Source of the DNA: Oceanipulchritudo coccoides
GTDB lineage: Bacteria; Verrucomicrobiota; Verrucomicrobiia; Opitutales; Oceanipulchritudinaceae
Length of the DNA: 64,000 nucleotides
Assembly: GCF_010500615.1 (NCBI RefSeq)
Contig: NZ_JAAGNX010000002.1
Span: 486,990 to 550,989, forward strand
Direction: 5' to 3'
Shown: positions 44,293 through 53,197 of the stretch, piece by piece
Numbering within the stretch: the first letter of the stretch is position 1
Layout: every line of letters begins with the position of its first letter
The notes under the pieces: generated by a model
The model's input: the letters and a program-made list of their open reading frames with translations, nothing else
Databases searched by the model: none
Told to the model about the DNA's origin: nothing
Program-made: the position numbers and the translations under genes

Positions 44293-45162
44293 ATGAAAGT
44301 TGTCCTTGTCGATGGATTCAACATGGCGTTCCGCGCCTACTATGGAATGCCCGAGCTCACCCGGGAGGATGGTTTCCCGACCGGTGCGGTGCATGGCTGG
44401 GTCCGTACCCTCTGGTGGATCGAGGATAATGTGAAGCCGGACAATCTCCTCGTCTTTTTTGATTTGGGCGGTGCCCAGAGGCAGTTGGCGATCCGTGAGG
44501 ATTACAAGGCCAACCGGGGTGAAGCGCCGGAGGATCTCGAAAAGCAGATCCCGGTCATCAAGGAATGGACCCGCGCTGCGGGTTATGTCGGTATTGAAGA
44601 ACACGGGGTTGAGGCCGATGACCTCATCGCTGCCTACAGCGTCAAATACGCGGAGGAAGGCCACGAGGTCCTCATCCTCAGCGCCGACAAGGACCTCGCC
44701 CAACTGGTGACGGACAAGGTACACCAACTCGTCCCGCCCCCGACAGCCAATCCCAAGCTGGGTTGGCGTGAGCTGGACCCTGAGGGAGTGGAGAAAAAAT
44801 TTGGTGTGCGCGCGAACCAGATCGCCGACTATCTCGCCCTGATTGGAGATACTTCGGACAACATTCCCGGGCTCAAGGGTGTGGGTCCCAAAACGGCTGC
44901 CAAGTGGTTGAATCAATACCGGACCCTCGAGGAAATTATTGCCCACTGTGGGGAGTTGAATCCCAAGCGCTTTCAGGGATTGGTCTACGCCGAGGCAGAC
45001 AATATCCGCCGAAATCTTGAAATGACCAAGCTGGACCGGTCACTCTCAATCGATATTGAGGCCCATGCCGAACCGGATCCGGAGCGGGCGGTTTCCTTGC
45101 TCAAGGAAATGGAGATGGGCCGTTCCGCGGAAGCCCTTGTCAAGCGTCTTGAGACGGACTGA
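44293..45162 (+). CDS. Stand-alone 5'-3' exonuclease (PolA N-domain/FEN type)
   Basis: A 289-residue metal-dependent nuclease like the N-terminal domain of DNA polymerase I. The N-terminal VVLVDGFNMAFRAYYG and the EDYKANRG segment, VEADDLIAAYSVKYAEEGHEV with its metal-ligand acidic residues, ILSADKDLAQLV, and the H3TH motif LIGDTSDNIPGLKGVGPKTA are all intact. It probably removes RNA primers or flaps. Only ten bases separate it from hisG, suggesting co-transcription. Its 3' end overlaps the convergent gluQ gene by 23 bases. Confidence 0.93.
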   Translation: MKVVLVDGFNMAFRAYYGMPELTREDGFPTGAVHGWVRTLWWIEDNVKPDNLLVFFDLGGAQRQLAIREDYKANRGEAPEDLEKQIPVIKEWTRAAGYVGIEEHGVEADDLIAAYSVKYAEEGHEVLILSADKDLAQLVTDKVHQLVPPPTANPKLGWRELDPEGVEKKFGVRANQIADYLALIGDTSDNIPGLKGVGPKTAAKWLNQYRTLEEIIAHCGELNPKRFQGLVYAEADNIRRNLEMTKLDRSLSIDIEAHAEPDPERAVSLLKEMEMGRSAEALVKRLETD

Positions 45163-46030
45163 GGCTGCTGTAAGCACCCGGCTCAAGCCCCGGGCGGAGG
45201 CCCTTTTCCCTGAGCGCCCTTAAGCCCAGGGACTGGTGTGTCTTGGAAAGACGTCTGCCGGTTGCCGGATCCATGACCAACCCACAATGGTACCATTCGG
45301 GTGGTTCCCAGCCCATGGCCTTGTAAATCAGGAGTTGCCGTGCTGTTGAAACCAGCAGGTCCTCTCCTCGGACAACCTCCGTGATTCCCATTGCGTGATC
45401 ATCCACCACAACGGCAAAGTCATAGGAGGGCAGACCATCCCGGCGCCAGACGATGAAGTCTCCAAAGTCGCGCCCGGCCAGATAGGCCTTTTCGCCCGAC
45501 CGGTTGTCGATAAAGCGGATTATCTGACCGTCAGGCACGCGGAATCGCCAGTTCACTTCCTCTTCGGCATAGCTTTGCGGGCTGTCGGATGAGGTGTTCC
45601 TGAGTTCAACCGGAAAGAGCGGGTCTCCATCAACCGGCGATTGCTGCGGCTGCCTTTCCTTGATTTCGCGCCGCGAATGCGGTGAGGGATAAATGAATCC
45701 GCTGGCCTTTAACTGCTTCAATGCCGCCGCGAAGGTCTCCATACGCTGACTTTGCGTGTAAGGACCAAAGGGGCCACCGCAATCCGGGCCCTCGTCCCAG
45801 TCGAGGCCCCACCAACGCAAGTCCTCCATTGCCCCGCGGGAGAATTCCGGGCGGCAACGGTCCGGATCCAGATCCTCCGTGCGATAGACCAGAGCACCTT
45901 GTTGATCCCGGGCCCTTCGCCATGCCATGGAGAATGTCACTGCATGTCCCAGGTGCAACCATCCCGAGGGAGTCGGGGCAATCCGGCCCCGGTACTTTGC
46001 GGGCGTGTTTGTGTGCTCTGGCGCTTTCAT
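45140..46030 (-). CDS. gluQ: Glutamyl-Q tRNA(Asp) synthetase
   Basis: A 296-residue truncated GluRS paralogue that glutamylates queuosine at position 34 of tRNA(Asp). RGRIAPTPSGWLHLGHAVTF holds the HIGH-type motif, GITEVVRGEDLLVSTARQLL the glutamate-site block and RRLSKTH the KMSKS-type loop; the anticodon-binding domain is absent, as expected. ATG 46030 is chosen; the longer frame reads into the promoter region. The zinc-site cysteines of the E. coli enzyme are not present: the corresponding stretch reads FIYPSPHSRREI. Confidence 0.9.
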   Translation of the reverse strand: MKAPEHTNTPAKYRGRIAPTPSGWLHLGHAVTFSMAWRRARDQQGALVYRTEDLDPDRCRPEFSRGAMEDLRWWGLDWDEGPDCGGPFGPYTQSQRMETFAAALKQLKASGFIYPSPHSRREIKERQPQQSPVDGDPLFPVELRNTSSDSPQSYAEEEVNWRFRVPDGQIIRFIDNRSGEKAYLAGRDFGDFIVWRRDGLPSYDFAVVVDDHAMGITEVVRGEDLLVSTARQLLIYKAMGWEPPEWYHCGLVMDPATGRRLSKTHQSLGLRALREKGLRPGLEPGAYSSLSPSQDA

Positions 46031-46076
46031 CCTTGAATCCGGCGAAGCATGGGTGATAATGCCCGCACTTTCAATG

Positions 46077-46154
46077 TTAACCACGAATGGACACGAATGC
46101 TCTTCGTATCGTTCCAAACGCTTCCGGAGGGCATCCCTGTAGGTTCGTGGTTAG
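46077..46154. repeat. Inverted-repeat element with CACGAAT direct repeats
   Basis: The 10-base arm TAACCACGAA (46078-46087) pairs with 46144-46153. Inside, ACGAATG recurs with a ten-base period and ACGAA/TTCGT forms a small inner hairpin; another CACGAAT follows at 46189-46195. The element lies between the divergent gluQ and DEAD-box genes. It looks like a dispersed REP-like intergenic repeat; other copies would have to be found elsewhere in the genome. Confidence 0.5.
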
Positions 46155-46198
46155 CACTGTTCCACTGTTGGAGCAGGTTGAAGATAATCACGAATACC

Positions 46199-47446
46199 AT
46201 GACAGACATCGACATATCAGACGCGGCAAGTGCGGAAGCGCTGCCGGCTTTTAAAGAATTAGGCCTCCACCCGGATGTTCTCCGGGCCCTCGAGGAAAAG
46301 GGATACGAGCGCCCAACGCCCATTCAGGCAGAGGCCATCCCGCTCCTCCTCTCAGGAAAGGACGTCATCGGCGGCTCCCAGACCGGAACCGGAAAGACAG
46401 CGGCTTTTTCCCTGCCACTTCTCTCCAATCTTCAGGAGAACCACAAGAATCCACGGGTCCTGATCCTTGAACCGACCCGCGAGCTGGCCCAGCAAGTGAT
46501 TGTGCAGCTTGAGACTTACGGCAAATACCGCCATCTCAAGTCTGTCCTGTTGCATGGCGGGGTAGGTTACGGGAAACAAAAGGACGCCTTGAAGAACGGG
46601 GTGGATATTATTGTGGCGACGCCCGGGCGACTCCTCGACCACATGGGGCAGAAGACCGCTAGCCTCGCAAAAGTGGAAGTCCTCATCCTTGACGAGGCCG
46701 ACCGGATGCTAGACATGGGTTTTCTCCCGGATGTTCACCGCATCCTTCGAGAATGTCCCAAAAAGCGACAAAGCCTCCTGTTTTCGGCAACGATTCCGCC
46801 CGAGATTGACCGCTTGAGCAAGATGATGCTCAAGGATCCCGTGCAGATCAAGATTGGCGGAGGCCGCCAACCGGCGGAGACGATCGAGCATGCCATTTAT
46901 CCGGTGGACGACCGGCAGAAGTTCGATCTGCTGGTCGCGATCCTCGAGGAAATCGAATATCACAGTGTGCTCATTTTTACCCGTACTAAGGTTGGTGCGG
47001 ATACTATTTCCCGCTGGCTGAACGAGACAAACCACGGCCCAATCGGGGTTTTGCATTCGGACCGCAAACAAAAGGAACGCGAAGCCTGCCTGGCGGATTT
47101 TAAATCGGGTAAGATTGAAATCCTTGTCGCCACCGACATTGTTGCCCGCGGAATCGACATCAGTGACGTCAGCCATGTCGTTAATTATGATATTCCCCTG
47201 CACGCCGAAGATTATGTTCACCGAATTGGACGGACTGGCCGTGCCAACAAGTCCGGTGACGCAGTCACTTTGCTGACGGCCGGCGAGCTGGATTTTCTGC
47301 GATCGATCGAGCGCTTCATCGGCAAGGAGATCCCGCAGAAGAAATTGGACTCTTTCAATTACAACTGGTCTCCGCTTTTTGAAAAGCTCGGCAAGCCGAA
47401 AAAGAAGAAGCGCAACCGCGGCTATATTCCTCAATCAAAATTCTAG
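46199..47446 (+). CDS. DEAD-box RNA helicase
   Basis: A 415-residue ATP-dependent RNA helicase of the RhlE/SrmB-like group. Visible motifs are the Q-motif (FKELGLHPDVLRALEEKGYE, RPTPIQ), motif I SQTGTGKT, PTRELAQQ, TPGRLLDH, DEAD in LILDEADRMLDMGF, SAT, VATDIVARGIDI and HRIGRTGR. The tail after about 395 is short and lysine-rich (KPKKKKRNRGY), as in RNA-binding extensions. ATG 46199 is chosen; longer frames read through the intergenic repeat. It likely serves ribosome assembly or RNA turnover. The next gene starts seven bases after its stop. Confidence 0.95.
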   Translation: MTDIDISDAASAEALPAFKELGLHPDVLRALEEKGYERPTPIQAEAIPLLLSGKDVIGGSQTGTGKTAAFSLPLLSNLQENHKNPRVLILEPTRELAQQVIVQLETYGKYRHLKSVLLHGGVGYGKQKDALKNGVDIIVATPGRLLDHMGQKTASLAKVEVLILDEADRMLDMGFLPDVHRILRECPKKRQSLLFSATIPPEIDRLSKMMLKDPVQIKIGGGRQPAETIEHAIYPVDDRQKFDLLVAILEEIEYHSVLIFTRTKVGADTISRWLNETNHGPIGVLHSDRKQKEREACLADFKSGKIEILVATDIVARGIDISDVSHVVNYDIPLHAEDYVHRIGRTGRANKSGDAVTLLTAGELDFLRSIERFIGKEIPQKKLDSFNYNWSPLFEKLGKPKKKKRNRGYIPQSKF

Positions 47447-47453
47447 TGTATCG

Positions 47454-48803
47454 ATGATGTCACCACGTTTTCCTGTCCTGTTTCTTTCTTTGTTTTTGTG
47501 CACAGGGCTCTTCGCCAAGGCCCCGATCCCCTTTGCCGAGGAGCTCTTTCCGGAGCTGAAGGAGTTGATGACAGGTGCCGCGATGGATTCTCCCGGGCTC
47601 CGTTTGCTGGAGCTTCGGGTTGAGGAAAGAGCGGGCGATCTGGATGTTGCCATTGCCCAAAACCGTCCGAGTGCCCGTCTTAACGCGCGCCTACTGGGAA
47701 ATTACGACGTCCGGGATGACATTGATAACGATTTTCGCGGTGACTTGAGTGCCGGTGTTACCATCAATCAACCCCTTTATCAGTGGGGCAATTTAAAGCG
47801 CCGAGTCGAAGTGGCTCGACAACGCCTTGAATTGGAGGGTGTGGAATACGAAAACCAGGGATCCCGTCAGTTCATGCAATTGCGCGAGGCTTACCTGAAT
47901 TGGATCCTGATGCGCGAACGCCGCCGCATAACCCGTCAATCCATTGAGCTCTCGGAATCCTTCGTGGCCGCCCGGCGCCAGTTGCTGGAGGCAGGCCAGA
48001 GCTCTGAGCAGGATGTTCTGGAAATGGAAGCCCGTCTCCTTGAGAACCGTGAGTCGCTGGCCTTTGCCGAGAAATCTATCCGTAATCAGGAAGACACGCT
48101 TTCCCGGCTTAGCGGAATTTCCATCGCTCAAAGTGGACTAAAGGGTGCTCCGCTTACCTTGATTGAACCCATGTCGAGCGAGGAGTTTGCAGAGTTGCAG
48201 GCATCGGTTCGTCAAAGCCTGGGCGGAGTTTCGGATCCGCTACAATCCCGCTGGGAGATCCTTGAGCAAATTGAGGACGAGCAGCTGGCCATGTTGGACA
48301 AGCGCAACTGGCCCTTTGTCGACTTGGTGGCCGGAGCTTTTACCGATCAGCTGGACTCAATCAATCAGCAGGATTCCGTCACCCGAGTCCGATTTTATGC
48401 AGGCCTTCAGGTTAACTGGAACATTTTCGACAGCTGGCAAACCGATGGCTACAAGCGCAGCACACTCGCCCGGAAGCGGGCATACGCGCTTCGCAAGGAA
48501 GAAGCCTCCGATGATTTCAGCCGACAGGTTGATTCCTTGCTGGCAGAGATCCAGTTGAACTTGAAACAGATCGAGGCAAGGGGTAAGCGCGAAAGTCTGC
48601 TCGACCGGCGAGTCACGCTCCTGCGCCAACAGGCCGAGCGAAATCTCATCACCGGGATTGATCTAATCGAGGGTGAAATCAACTACCTCAATGTGCAGCA
48701 GTGGCTCATGGAAGCCCGTGTCCAATATCTTATGAACCTGATGCGCCTCGGGGTCCTGCTCGACATGGATCCGGCAGCTGCTTACTATACTCCGCAATCA
48801 TGA
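47454..48803 (+). CDS. TolC-family outer membrane efflux protein
   Basis: A 449-residue protein with a signal peptide (SPRFPVLFLSLFLCTGLFA). Two long coiled-coil stretches (about 120-250 and 320-430) with a TolC-like pattern contain INQPLYQWGNLKRRVEVARQ and LREAYLNWILMRERRR, and the second half has AGLQVNWNIFDSWQTDGYKR. Such trimers form an outer-membrane channel and periplasmic tunnel. ATG 47454 or the adjacent ATG 47457 may be used. The stop overlaps the next start (ATGA), beginning a four-gene tripartite efflux unit. Confidence 0.93.
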   Translation: MMSPRFPVLFLSLFLCTGLFAKAPIPFAEELFPELKELMTGAAMDSPGLRLLELRVEERAGDLDVAIAQNRPSARLNARLLGNYDVRDDIDNDFRGDLSAGVTINQPLYQWGNLKRRVEVARQRLELEGVEYENQGSRQFMQLREAYLNWILMRERRRITRQSIELSESFVAARRQLLEAGQSSEQDVLEMEARLLENRESLAFAEKSIRNQEDTLSRLSGISIAQSGLKGAPLTLIEPMSSEEFAELQASVRQSLGGVSDPLQSRWEILEQIEDEQLAMLDKRNWPFVDLVAGAFTDQLDSINQQDSVTRVRFYAGLQVNWNIFDSWQTDGYKRSTLARKRAYALRKEEASDDFSRQVDSLLAEIQLNLKQIEARGKRESLLDRRVTLLRQQAERNLITGIDLIEGEINYLNVQQWLMEARVQYLMNLMRLGVLLDMDPAAAYYTPQS

Positions 48804-49912
48804 ATCGCTGGCTCAAAATTGGCATTCCCGTACTGGTCGTTCTTGTAGCGATATTTCTCCTCAATCGCCAATTTGGCATGACGGCCATCGTCGCCCCGGC
48901 TACGGGAGGAAAGGCGGTCAATGCTGTTACGGGGACTGTCGAGGTGCGGGCCAACGCGGATATTCGTGTCAAGGCGCAGCATCCTGGAGTCATTGTGGAA
49001 AACCGAGTCCAACCGGGTCAGGTTGTGGAAATTGATGCCGTGATTTCCGTGCAGGCTTCGGAGGATCTTGATCTGCAGATTGAGCAGGCACAGATACGGC
49101 TTGAAGCGGCACGGGCAAGGGAAGCGCTTGAGAGCACCAACAAAATTGATCTGGAATCCATTGAGGAGGAAATTGAGGGCGTTGCGCTCGCGGTGCAATT
49201 AAAGCAGGCCCCGGTTTCCCAATTGGAGAATCTGAAGCGCAACAAGCGAAAGACGGAGGTCTTTTGGAAAGCTGAGGAAATTCAGGAACGCGAAAGCCGG
49301 CGTCTGCTCGAAAACCAACTTGCCCAGCTCAGCCTGAAGAAAAACCAGATGATAACGCAGGCGCCCTTTGCCGGGACAATTGCTGAGATCAATGCCTTCA
49401 AGGGTGACTTGGTCAACGGTGGCCAGAATCTTGTGCGCCTGATTTCGCATGGGCGAATCGTGATCTTGAAGCTGACGGAAGAGGATTACTTTGGGGTACA
49501 AGAGGGCCAGCCGGTTACCTTGCGGCTGGCTTCCTATCCTGACCGCACTTTTGCGGGGACCGTGCAACGGCTTGAGGACGTGTCGGATTCCAACAGCAAG
49601 ACGCGCAATGTATTCGTCACGGTTGACGCACCGGATTCCATTCTGGTCCCGGGCCTGACTGGTGAAGGGTACCTCGTCAAGGATGAGCGCGACAACGCGG
49701 TCCTCATTCCACGCCGGGCACTCATCGGCAATCTGGTCTATGTTGTCGATAATGGCTCGGTGGACGTTCGGCGGGTCCAACCAGGGTACATGGGGCTGAA
49801 CCAGGCGGAGGTCCTCGAGGGAATCGAGGAAGGGGATTTGATCATTCTCGAAAACCAGAATCTTTTTAAACCGGGGGATCGTGTTGAAGCGGTCGAGTCC
49901 GGGAAGCGCTAA
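48800..49912 (+). CDS. HlyD/MacA-like periplasmic adaptor protein
   Basis: A 370-residue membrane fusion protein with one N-terminal helix (about 5-23). The lipoyl-type halves flank a coiled-coil hairpin of about residues 95-195: VKAQHPGVIVENRVQPGQVV before it and ITQAPFAGTIAEINAFKGDLV after it. Beta-barrel and membrane-proximal domains follow (GQPVTLRLASYPDRTFAGTV). ATG 48800 overlaps the TolC-like stop as ATGA. It should bridge the permease and the outer-membrane channel. Confidence 0.92.
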   Translation: MNRWLKIGIPVLVVLVAIFLLNRQFGMTAIVAPATGGKAVNAVTGTVEVRANADIRVKAQHPGVIVENRVQPGQVVEIDAVISVQASEDLDLQIEQAQIRLEAARAREALESTNKIDLESIEEEIEGVALAVQLKQAPVSQLENLKRNKRKTEVFWKAEEIQERESRRLLENQLAQLSLKKNQMITQAPFAGTIAEINAFKGDLVNGGQNLVRLISHGRIVILKLTEEDYFGVQEGQPVTLRLASYPDRTFAGTVQRLEDVSDSNSKTRNVFVTVDAPDSILVPGLTGEGYLVKDERDNAVLIPRRALIGNLVYVVDNGSVDVRRVQPGYMGLNQAEVLEGIEEGDLIILENQNLFKPGDRVEAVESGKR

Positions 49913-49917
49913 GCATA

Positions 49918-51168
49918 ATGCGCCAGAACATCCTCATCGCCTGGCGGTTCCTCATCGCCAAGAAGCGGGCCATGTTGATGAGTCTGACCGGTATTGTTTT
50001 CGGAGTGGCCTTCTTCATCTTCACGCAGGCACAAACCACCGGTTTCGAATCTTTCTTTATCCGGACCATCCTCGGCACCAATGGCACGATCCGAGTCCAG
50101 GATGAATTTCAGAATTCCATCACCAGCATGGTTGTGGCAAGCGATGGGGCTGGCGGTTCCTTCGAGGTCCCCCTTCGCGAGGGTAGAAAATACCTGCCCG
50201 GTATCCGCAATCCCGAAGCACTGATCGATGCCATCAAGCAATTTGAAAGTGTTGAGGCGGCCACGCCGGTCCTGCGCGGGGATATCCAGATCTCAAGTGG
50301 TTTCCGGACCGAAAGCGGGCGCGTCATCGGGATGGAACCGAAGGAATACATTGAGGTTTCGGATCTTGAATACCAGATAGTCTATGGGGATTTGAGGACC
50401 TTTGCTGAAACGCCTGATGGACTGATCATGGGAAGGCGACTGGCTGAACGCCTGGAAGCAAGTCCCGGCAGTTTTATCCTTCTCAGCCACCTTGGCGAGA
50501 CACGTCGGTACCGGGTGAGCGGTATCTTCGAGACCGGCATCGATTTTTTTGATAAGACACATGTCTTCACCCATCTTCAGGAAGCCCGTCGTCTCCTTAA
50601 CAAGATGGACCGGGTCAGCTACATCCAGATCATGACCAAGGATCCGGATATGGCTCCGGCAACGGCCAGCCAGATGGAACATGCGCTCGGTCATTACGTG
50701 GCTAGCTGGCAGGAACGGGAAAAATCCTGGCTCGAGGTATTTCGCGTACTGCGGATTTCCTCGGCACTGTCCATGTCGACGATCATCCTCATCGCCGGCC
50801 TTGGAATGTTTAACACGTTGGCCATAATCGTCATGGAGCGATCCCGGGAAATCGCCATTTTGCGCTCCTTTGGATTCAGCAGGAATGACATTCTCAACAT
50901 ATTTCTCTATCAGGGTTTGATCGTTTATGTCCTTGGCACCCTCATCGGGTTTGTCCTTGCCGCAATCCTTACCCGAACTGCGGAGTCGCTTCCAATTCGC
51001 ATCCGCGGCATCTTCTCAACGGACCACTTTCTCGTTTCCTGGTCGATCTGGCATTATGCCTCGGCAGCCATTGTAGCGGGGATTGTCGTTGTCATCGCTG
51101 CCCTGATTCCGGCCCGCCGCGCGGCCCGCACGGAACCGGGTGAAGTCATACGGGGGACGGGAGGCTGA
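49918..51168 (+). CDS. ABC transporter permease (FtsX/MacB/LolE type)
   Basis: A 416-residue inner-membrane protein with four helices: one near 17-38 and three in the C-terminal FtsX domain (about 275-410, including LSMSTIILIAGLGMFNTLAI and FLYQGLIVYVLGTLIGFVLA). The large periplasmic MacB-like domain lies between. MERSREIAILRSFGFS is the cytoplasmic coupling motif that contacts the ATPase. Separate permease and ATPase genes are like Lol/type VII ABC systems rather than fused MacB. It starts five bases after the adaptor gene and ends two bases before the ATPase gene. Confidence 0.93.
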   Translation: MRQNILIAWRFLIAKKRAMLMSLTGIVFGVAFFIFTQAQTTGFESFFIRTILGTNGTIRVQDEFQNSITSMVVASDGAGGSFEVPLREGRKYLPGIRNPEALIDAIKQFESVEAATPVLRGDIQISSGFRTESGRVIGMEPKEYIEVSDLEYQIVYGDLRTFAETPDGLIMGRRLAERLEASPGSFILLSHLGETRRYRVSGIFETGIDFFDKTHVFTHLQEARRLLNKMDRVSYIQIMTKDPDMAPATASQMEHALGHYVASWQEREKSWLEVFRVLRISSALSMSTIILIAGLGMFNTLAIIVMERSREIAILRSFGFSRNDILNIFLYQGLIVYVLGTLIGFVLAAILTRTAESLPIRIRGIFSTDHFLVSWSIWHYASAAIVAGIVVVIAALIPARRAARTEPGEVIRGTGG

Positions 51169-51170
51169 TC

Positions 51171-51860
51171 ATGACGGAATCCAAGGAAAATCTGGTTTTG
51201 GAAACACGCGGGGTGCACCGCACGCTTGGGGAAGGTATCGACAAGGTGCATGTCCTGCGGGGAATCGATCTCAGACTTGAGCGGGGCAAGACCTACTCCA
51301 TTGTCGGGCCCAGCGGTTGTGGAAAGAGCACACTCCTATACCTGCTTGGTTTGCTTGACCGTCCGGATGCCGGGGAAATCTGGCTTGCCGGGCAACGTGT
51401 GGATCACGCCGCGGAAGCGGAGCGTACCCGCATCAGGGGCCGCCGGATTGGCTTTGTCTTCCAGTTTCATTTTCTCCTGTCCGAATTTTCCGCTGCCGAA
51501 AACCTGACCCTGCCGATGCTCAAGCATTTGCCAATTGATCGCGAAACCGCCCTTGAGCGGGCCCGTGAGCTTCTTGGGCTCGTTGGCTTGGGGGACAAAA
51601 CCGCGCGTAAGGGAAACCAGCTTTCCGGGGGTGAGCGACAACGCGTCGCCGTGGCCCGCGCGCTCGCTAATGACCCCGACCTCATCCTTGCCGATGAGCC
51701 GACGGGTAACCTCGATTACCAGAATTCAAAGGCACTTTTCGACCAATTGCAGGCCTTGGCCCATGAACTAAACCGGACCATCCTCGTTGTGACTCACAAT
51801 CTCGACCTCGCAAGAGCCTGTGACCATTGCTTCCACATGCGGGACGGGCTTTTTGAATAG
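51171..51860 (+). CDS. ABC transporter ATP-binding protein (LolD/MacB type)
   Basis: A 229-residue ATPase. Walker A is GPSGCGKST, the Q-loop region reads [20 protein letters not shown], the signature is [15 protein letters not shown], Walker B is [12 protein letters not shown] and the H-loop is VVTHNLDLA. The glutamine-phenylalanine-histidine wording of the Q-loop and the GNLD D-loop place it with LolD/FtsE/MacB proteins. It powers the permease encoded two bases upstream, completing an envelope export or efflux system. Confidence 0.95.
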   Translation: MTESKENLVLETRGVHRTLGEGIDKVHVLRGIDLRLERGKTYSIVGPSGCGKSTLLYLLGLLDRPDAGEIWLAGQRVDHAAEAERTRIRGRRIGFVFQFHFLLSEFSAAENLTLPMLKHLPIDRETALERARELLGLVGLGDKTARKGNQLSGGERQRVAVARALANDPDLILADEPTGNLDYQNSKALFDQLQALAHELNRTILVVTHNLDLARACDHCFHMRDGLFE

Positions 51861-51990
51861 GCTGAAGCTGCCGTTCGGCCCTCAGGCGGTCTTTGATGTT
51901 TATCTGGGATTTTGACCGTCGACCGGGTCACATCGTGAGGAATTGCCCTCGGCGCTTTACATAATGGATACAGAATGTAAGACTATTCAT

Positions 51991-53151
51991 ATGGAATTCG
52001 ACGCAAGTAAACGCAACTTCCCTCCTTTCTCACTCAAGCGTCTCATGGAGACGTCTTTCGGTAAAGGCTCAGGTGAACGCCTGTGCATTTTGATCGATTT
52101 GCCTGATCCGACCGAGGTCAAGGATTTCGCTTTTCTCGATAACCCTCGCCTCTCCATTCAGAATTACGGGCACAAGGTATTCTATCAGGGTTTCCAAAAT
52201 GGCGGGCTCGAGGAAATGAATTACAAGGATGGTGACTTCTTCGCTTACAAGGAAACAGGAGGGAGCAATCTTGATATGGAGGATGAGTGCTACGACATTA
52301 ACGGCAACAAGCTCAGTCTCGATAAGGATATTTATCCGAACTATCAGGTCATTCTGGTTGTCTCGACCTTTTCCGCGACGGCGCCCCTCACTGCCAAGGC
52401 AAAGGAGTTTGGTTTTCGTGGAGCGACCCTCCACGGGCTTAACCAGATCATTGTCGATACCGGGCTCAGTGTGAATTACCAGCAGGTCAGTGACGAGGCC
52501 GAGCTCCTCCGCCTCGGGCTGACGCAGGCGGACTGGTTTGAAATTGATTTTGAAGTGGAGGGTGTCACAACAACCTTGAGGCTCATCACGGACGGTCAGG
52601 AAGCACAGAAAAGCCATGGGTTGTGCCCTCCTGGCAAACCTGACGTGGCCAATCTTCCAGCTGGAGAAGTCTATTTTGTACCCGAGGGCGCTGAAGGGCA
52701 GTTCCCGTTCAAATACGACGAGGAAACCTTGGGCCTTCTCACCGTGAAGGATGGCAAGATCGTGAACAGTCGCCTTATCTATGGCGACTACGCCCTCATT
52801 GAGGAACACAATGCCAAATTGGTCGATGATCCAATGGTCGGGGCGATTGGCGAACTGGGTTTTGGAACACAGGTTCTTCCATTCAGTGGACGCGATATTC
52901 AGGATGAGAAAATCCTTGGTACCATCCATGTTGCTACCGGTCGAGACGATCATCTTGGCGGGAAATTGACGCCGGACATGTTCAAGGAGCACAAGAATGC
53001 CTCCCATGACGATGTTCTCTATGCACCCCACAAGACACCCGAGGTGCGTGTGCCCGAAGTCCGGATGCGCAAGGGTGGCGAGACGACGGTTATCATGGGC
53101 AATTATCGTCCCGGCAAGTTCATGGTCGACCTGCTGACCGCCGGTTCTTGA
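51991..53151 (+). CDS. M29 aminopeptidase-like protein
   Basis: A 386-residue cytoplasmic protein resembling M29 (aminopeptidase T/AmpS-type) metallopeptidases in its C-terminal half: VGAIGELGFGTQ, EKILGTIHVATGRDDHLGG and ASHDDVLY follow the order of the M29 metal ligands (two Glu, two His, Asp). The N-terminal half, starting with a nucleotide- or fold-type strand CILIDLPDP, is less recognisable. The start is unclear: ATG 51991 is used, ATG 51964 would add nine residues and TTG 51943 sixteen. Whether it is an active peptidase is uncertain. It appears to be a single gene between the ABC set and an aldo/keto reductase. Confidence 0.65.
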   Translation: MEFDASKRNFPPFSLKRLMETSFGKGSGERLCILIDLPDPTEVKDFAFLDNPRLSIQNYGHKVFYQGFQNGGLEEMNYKDGDFFAYKETGGSNLDMEDECYDINGNKLSLDKDIYPNYQVILVVSTFSATAPLTAKAKEFGFRGATLHGLNQIIVDTGLSVNYQQVSDEAELLRLGLTQADWFEIDFEVEGVTTTLRLITDGQEAQKSHGLCPPGKPDVANLPAGEVYFVPEGAEGQFPFKYDEETLGLLTVKDGKIVNSRLIYGDYALIEEHNAKLVDDPMVGAIGELGFGTQVLPFSGRDIQDEKILGTIHVATGRDDHLGGKLTPDMFKEHKNASHDDVLYAPHKTPEVRVPEVRMRKGGETTVIMGNYRPGKFMVDLLTAGS

Positions 53152-53197
53152 AGCCCGCTCCTTGACCTTCCAGAGACGTGGAGCTAAAAGGCTTTCC

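Noticed and set aside
46709-47434. 241-codon open frame on the minus strand
   Set aside because: Antisense to the DEAD-box helicase domains, with no ribosome-binding site or known motif.
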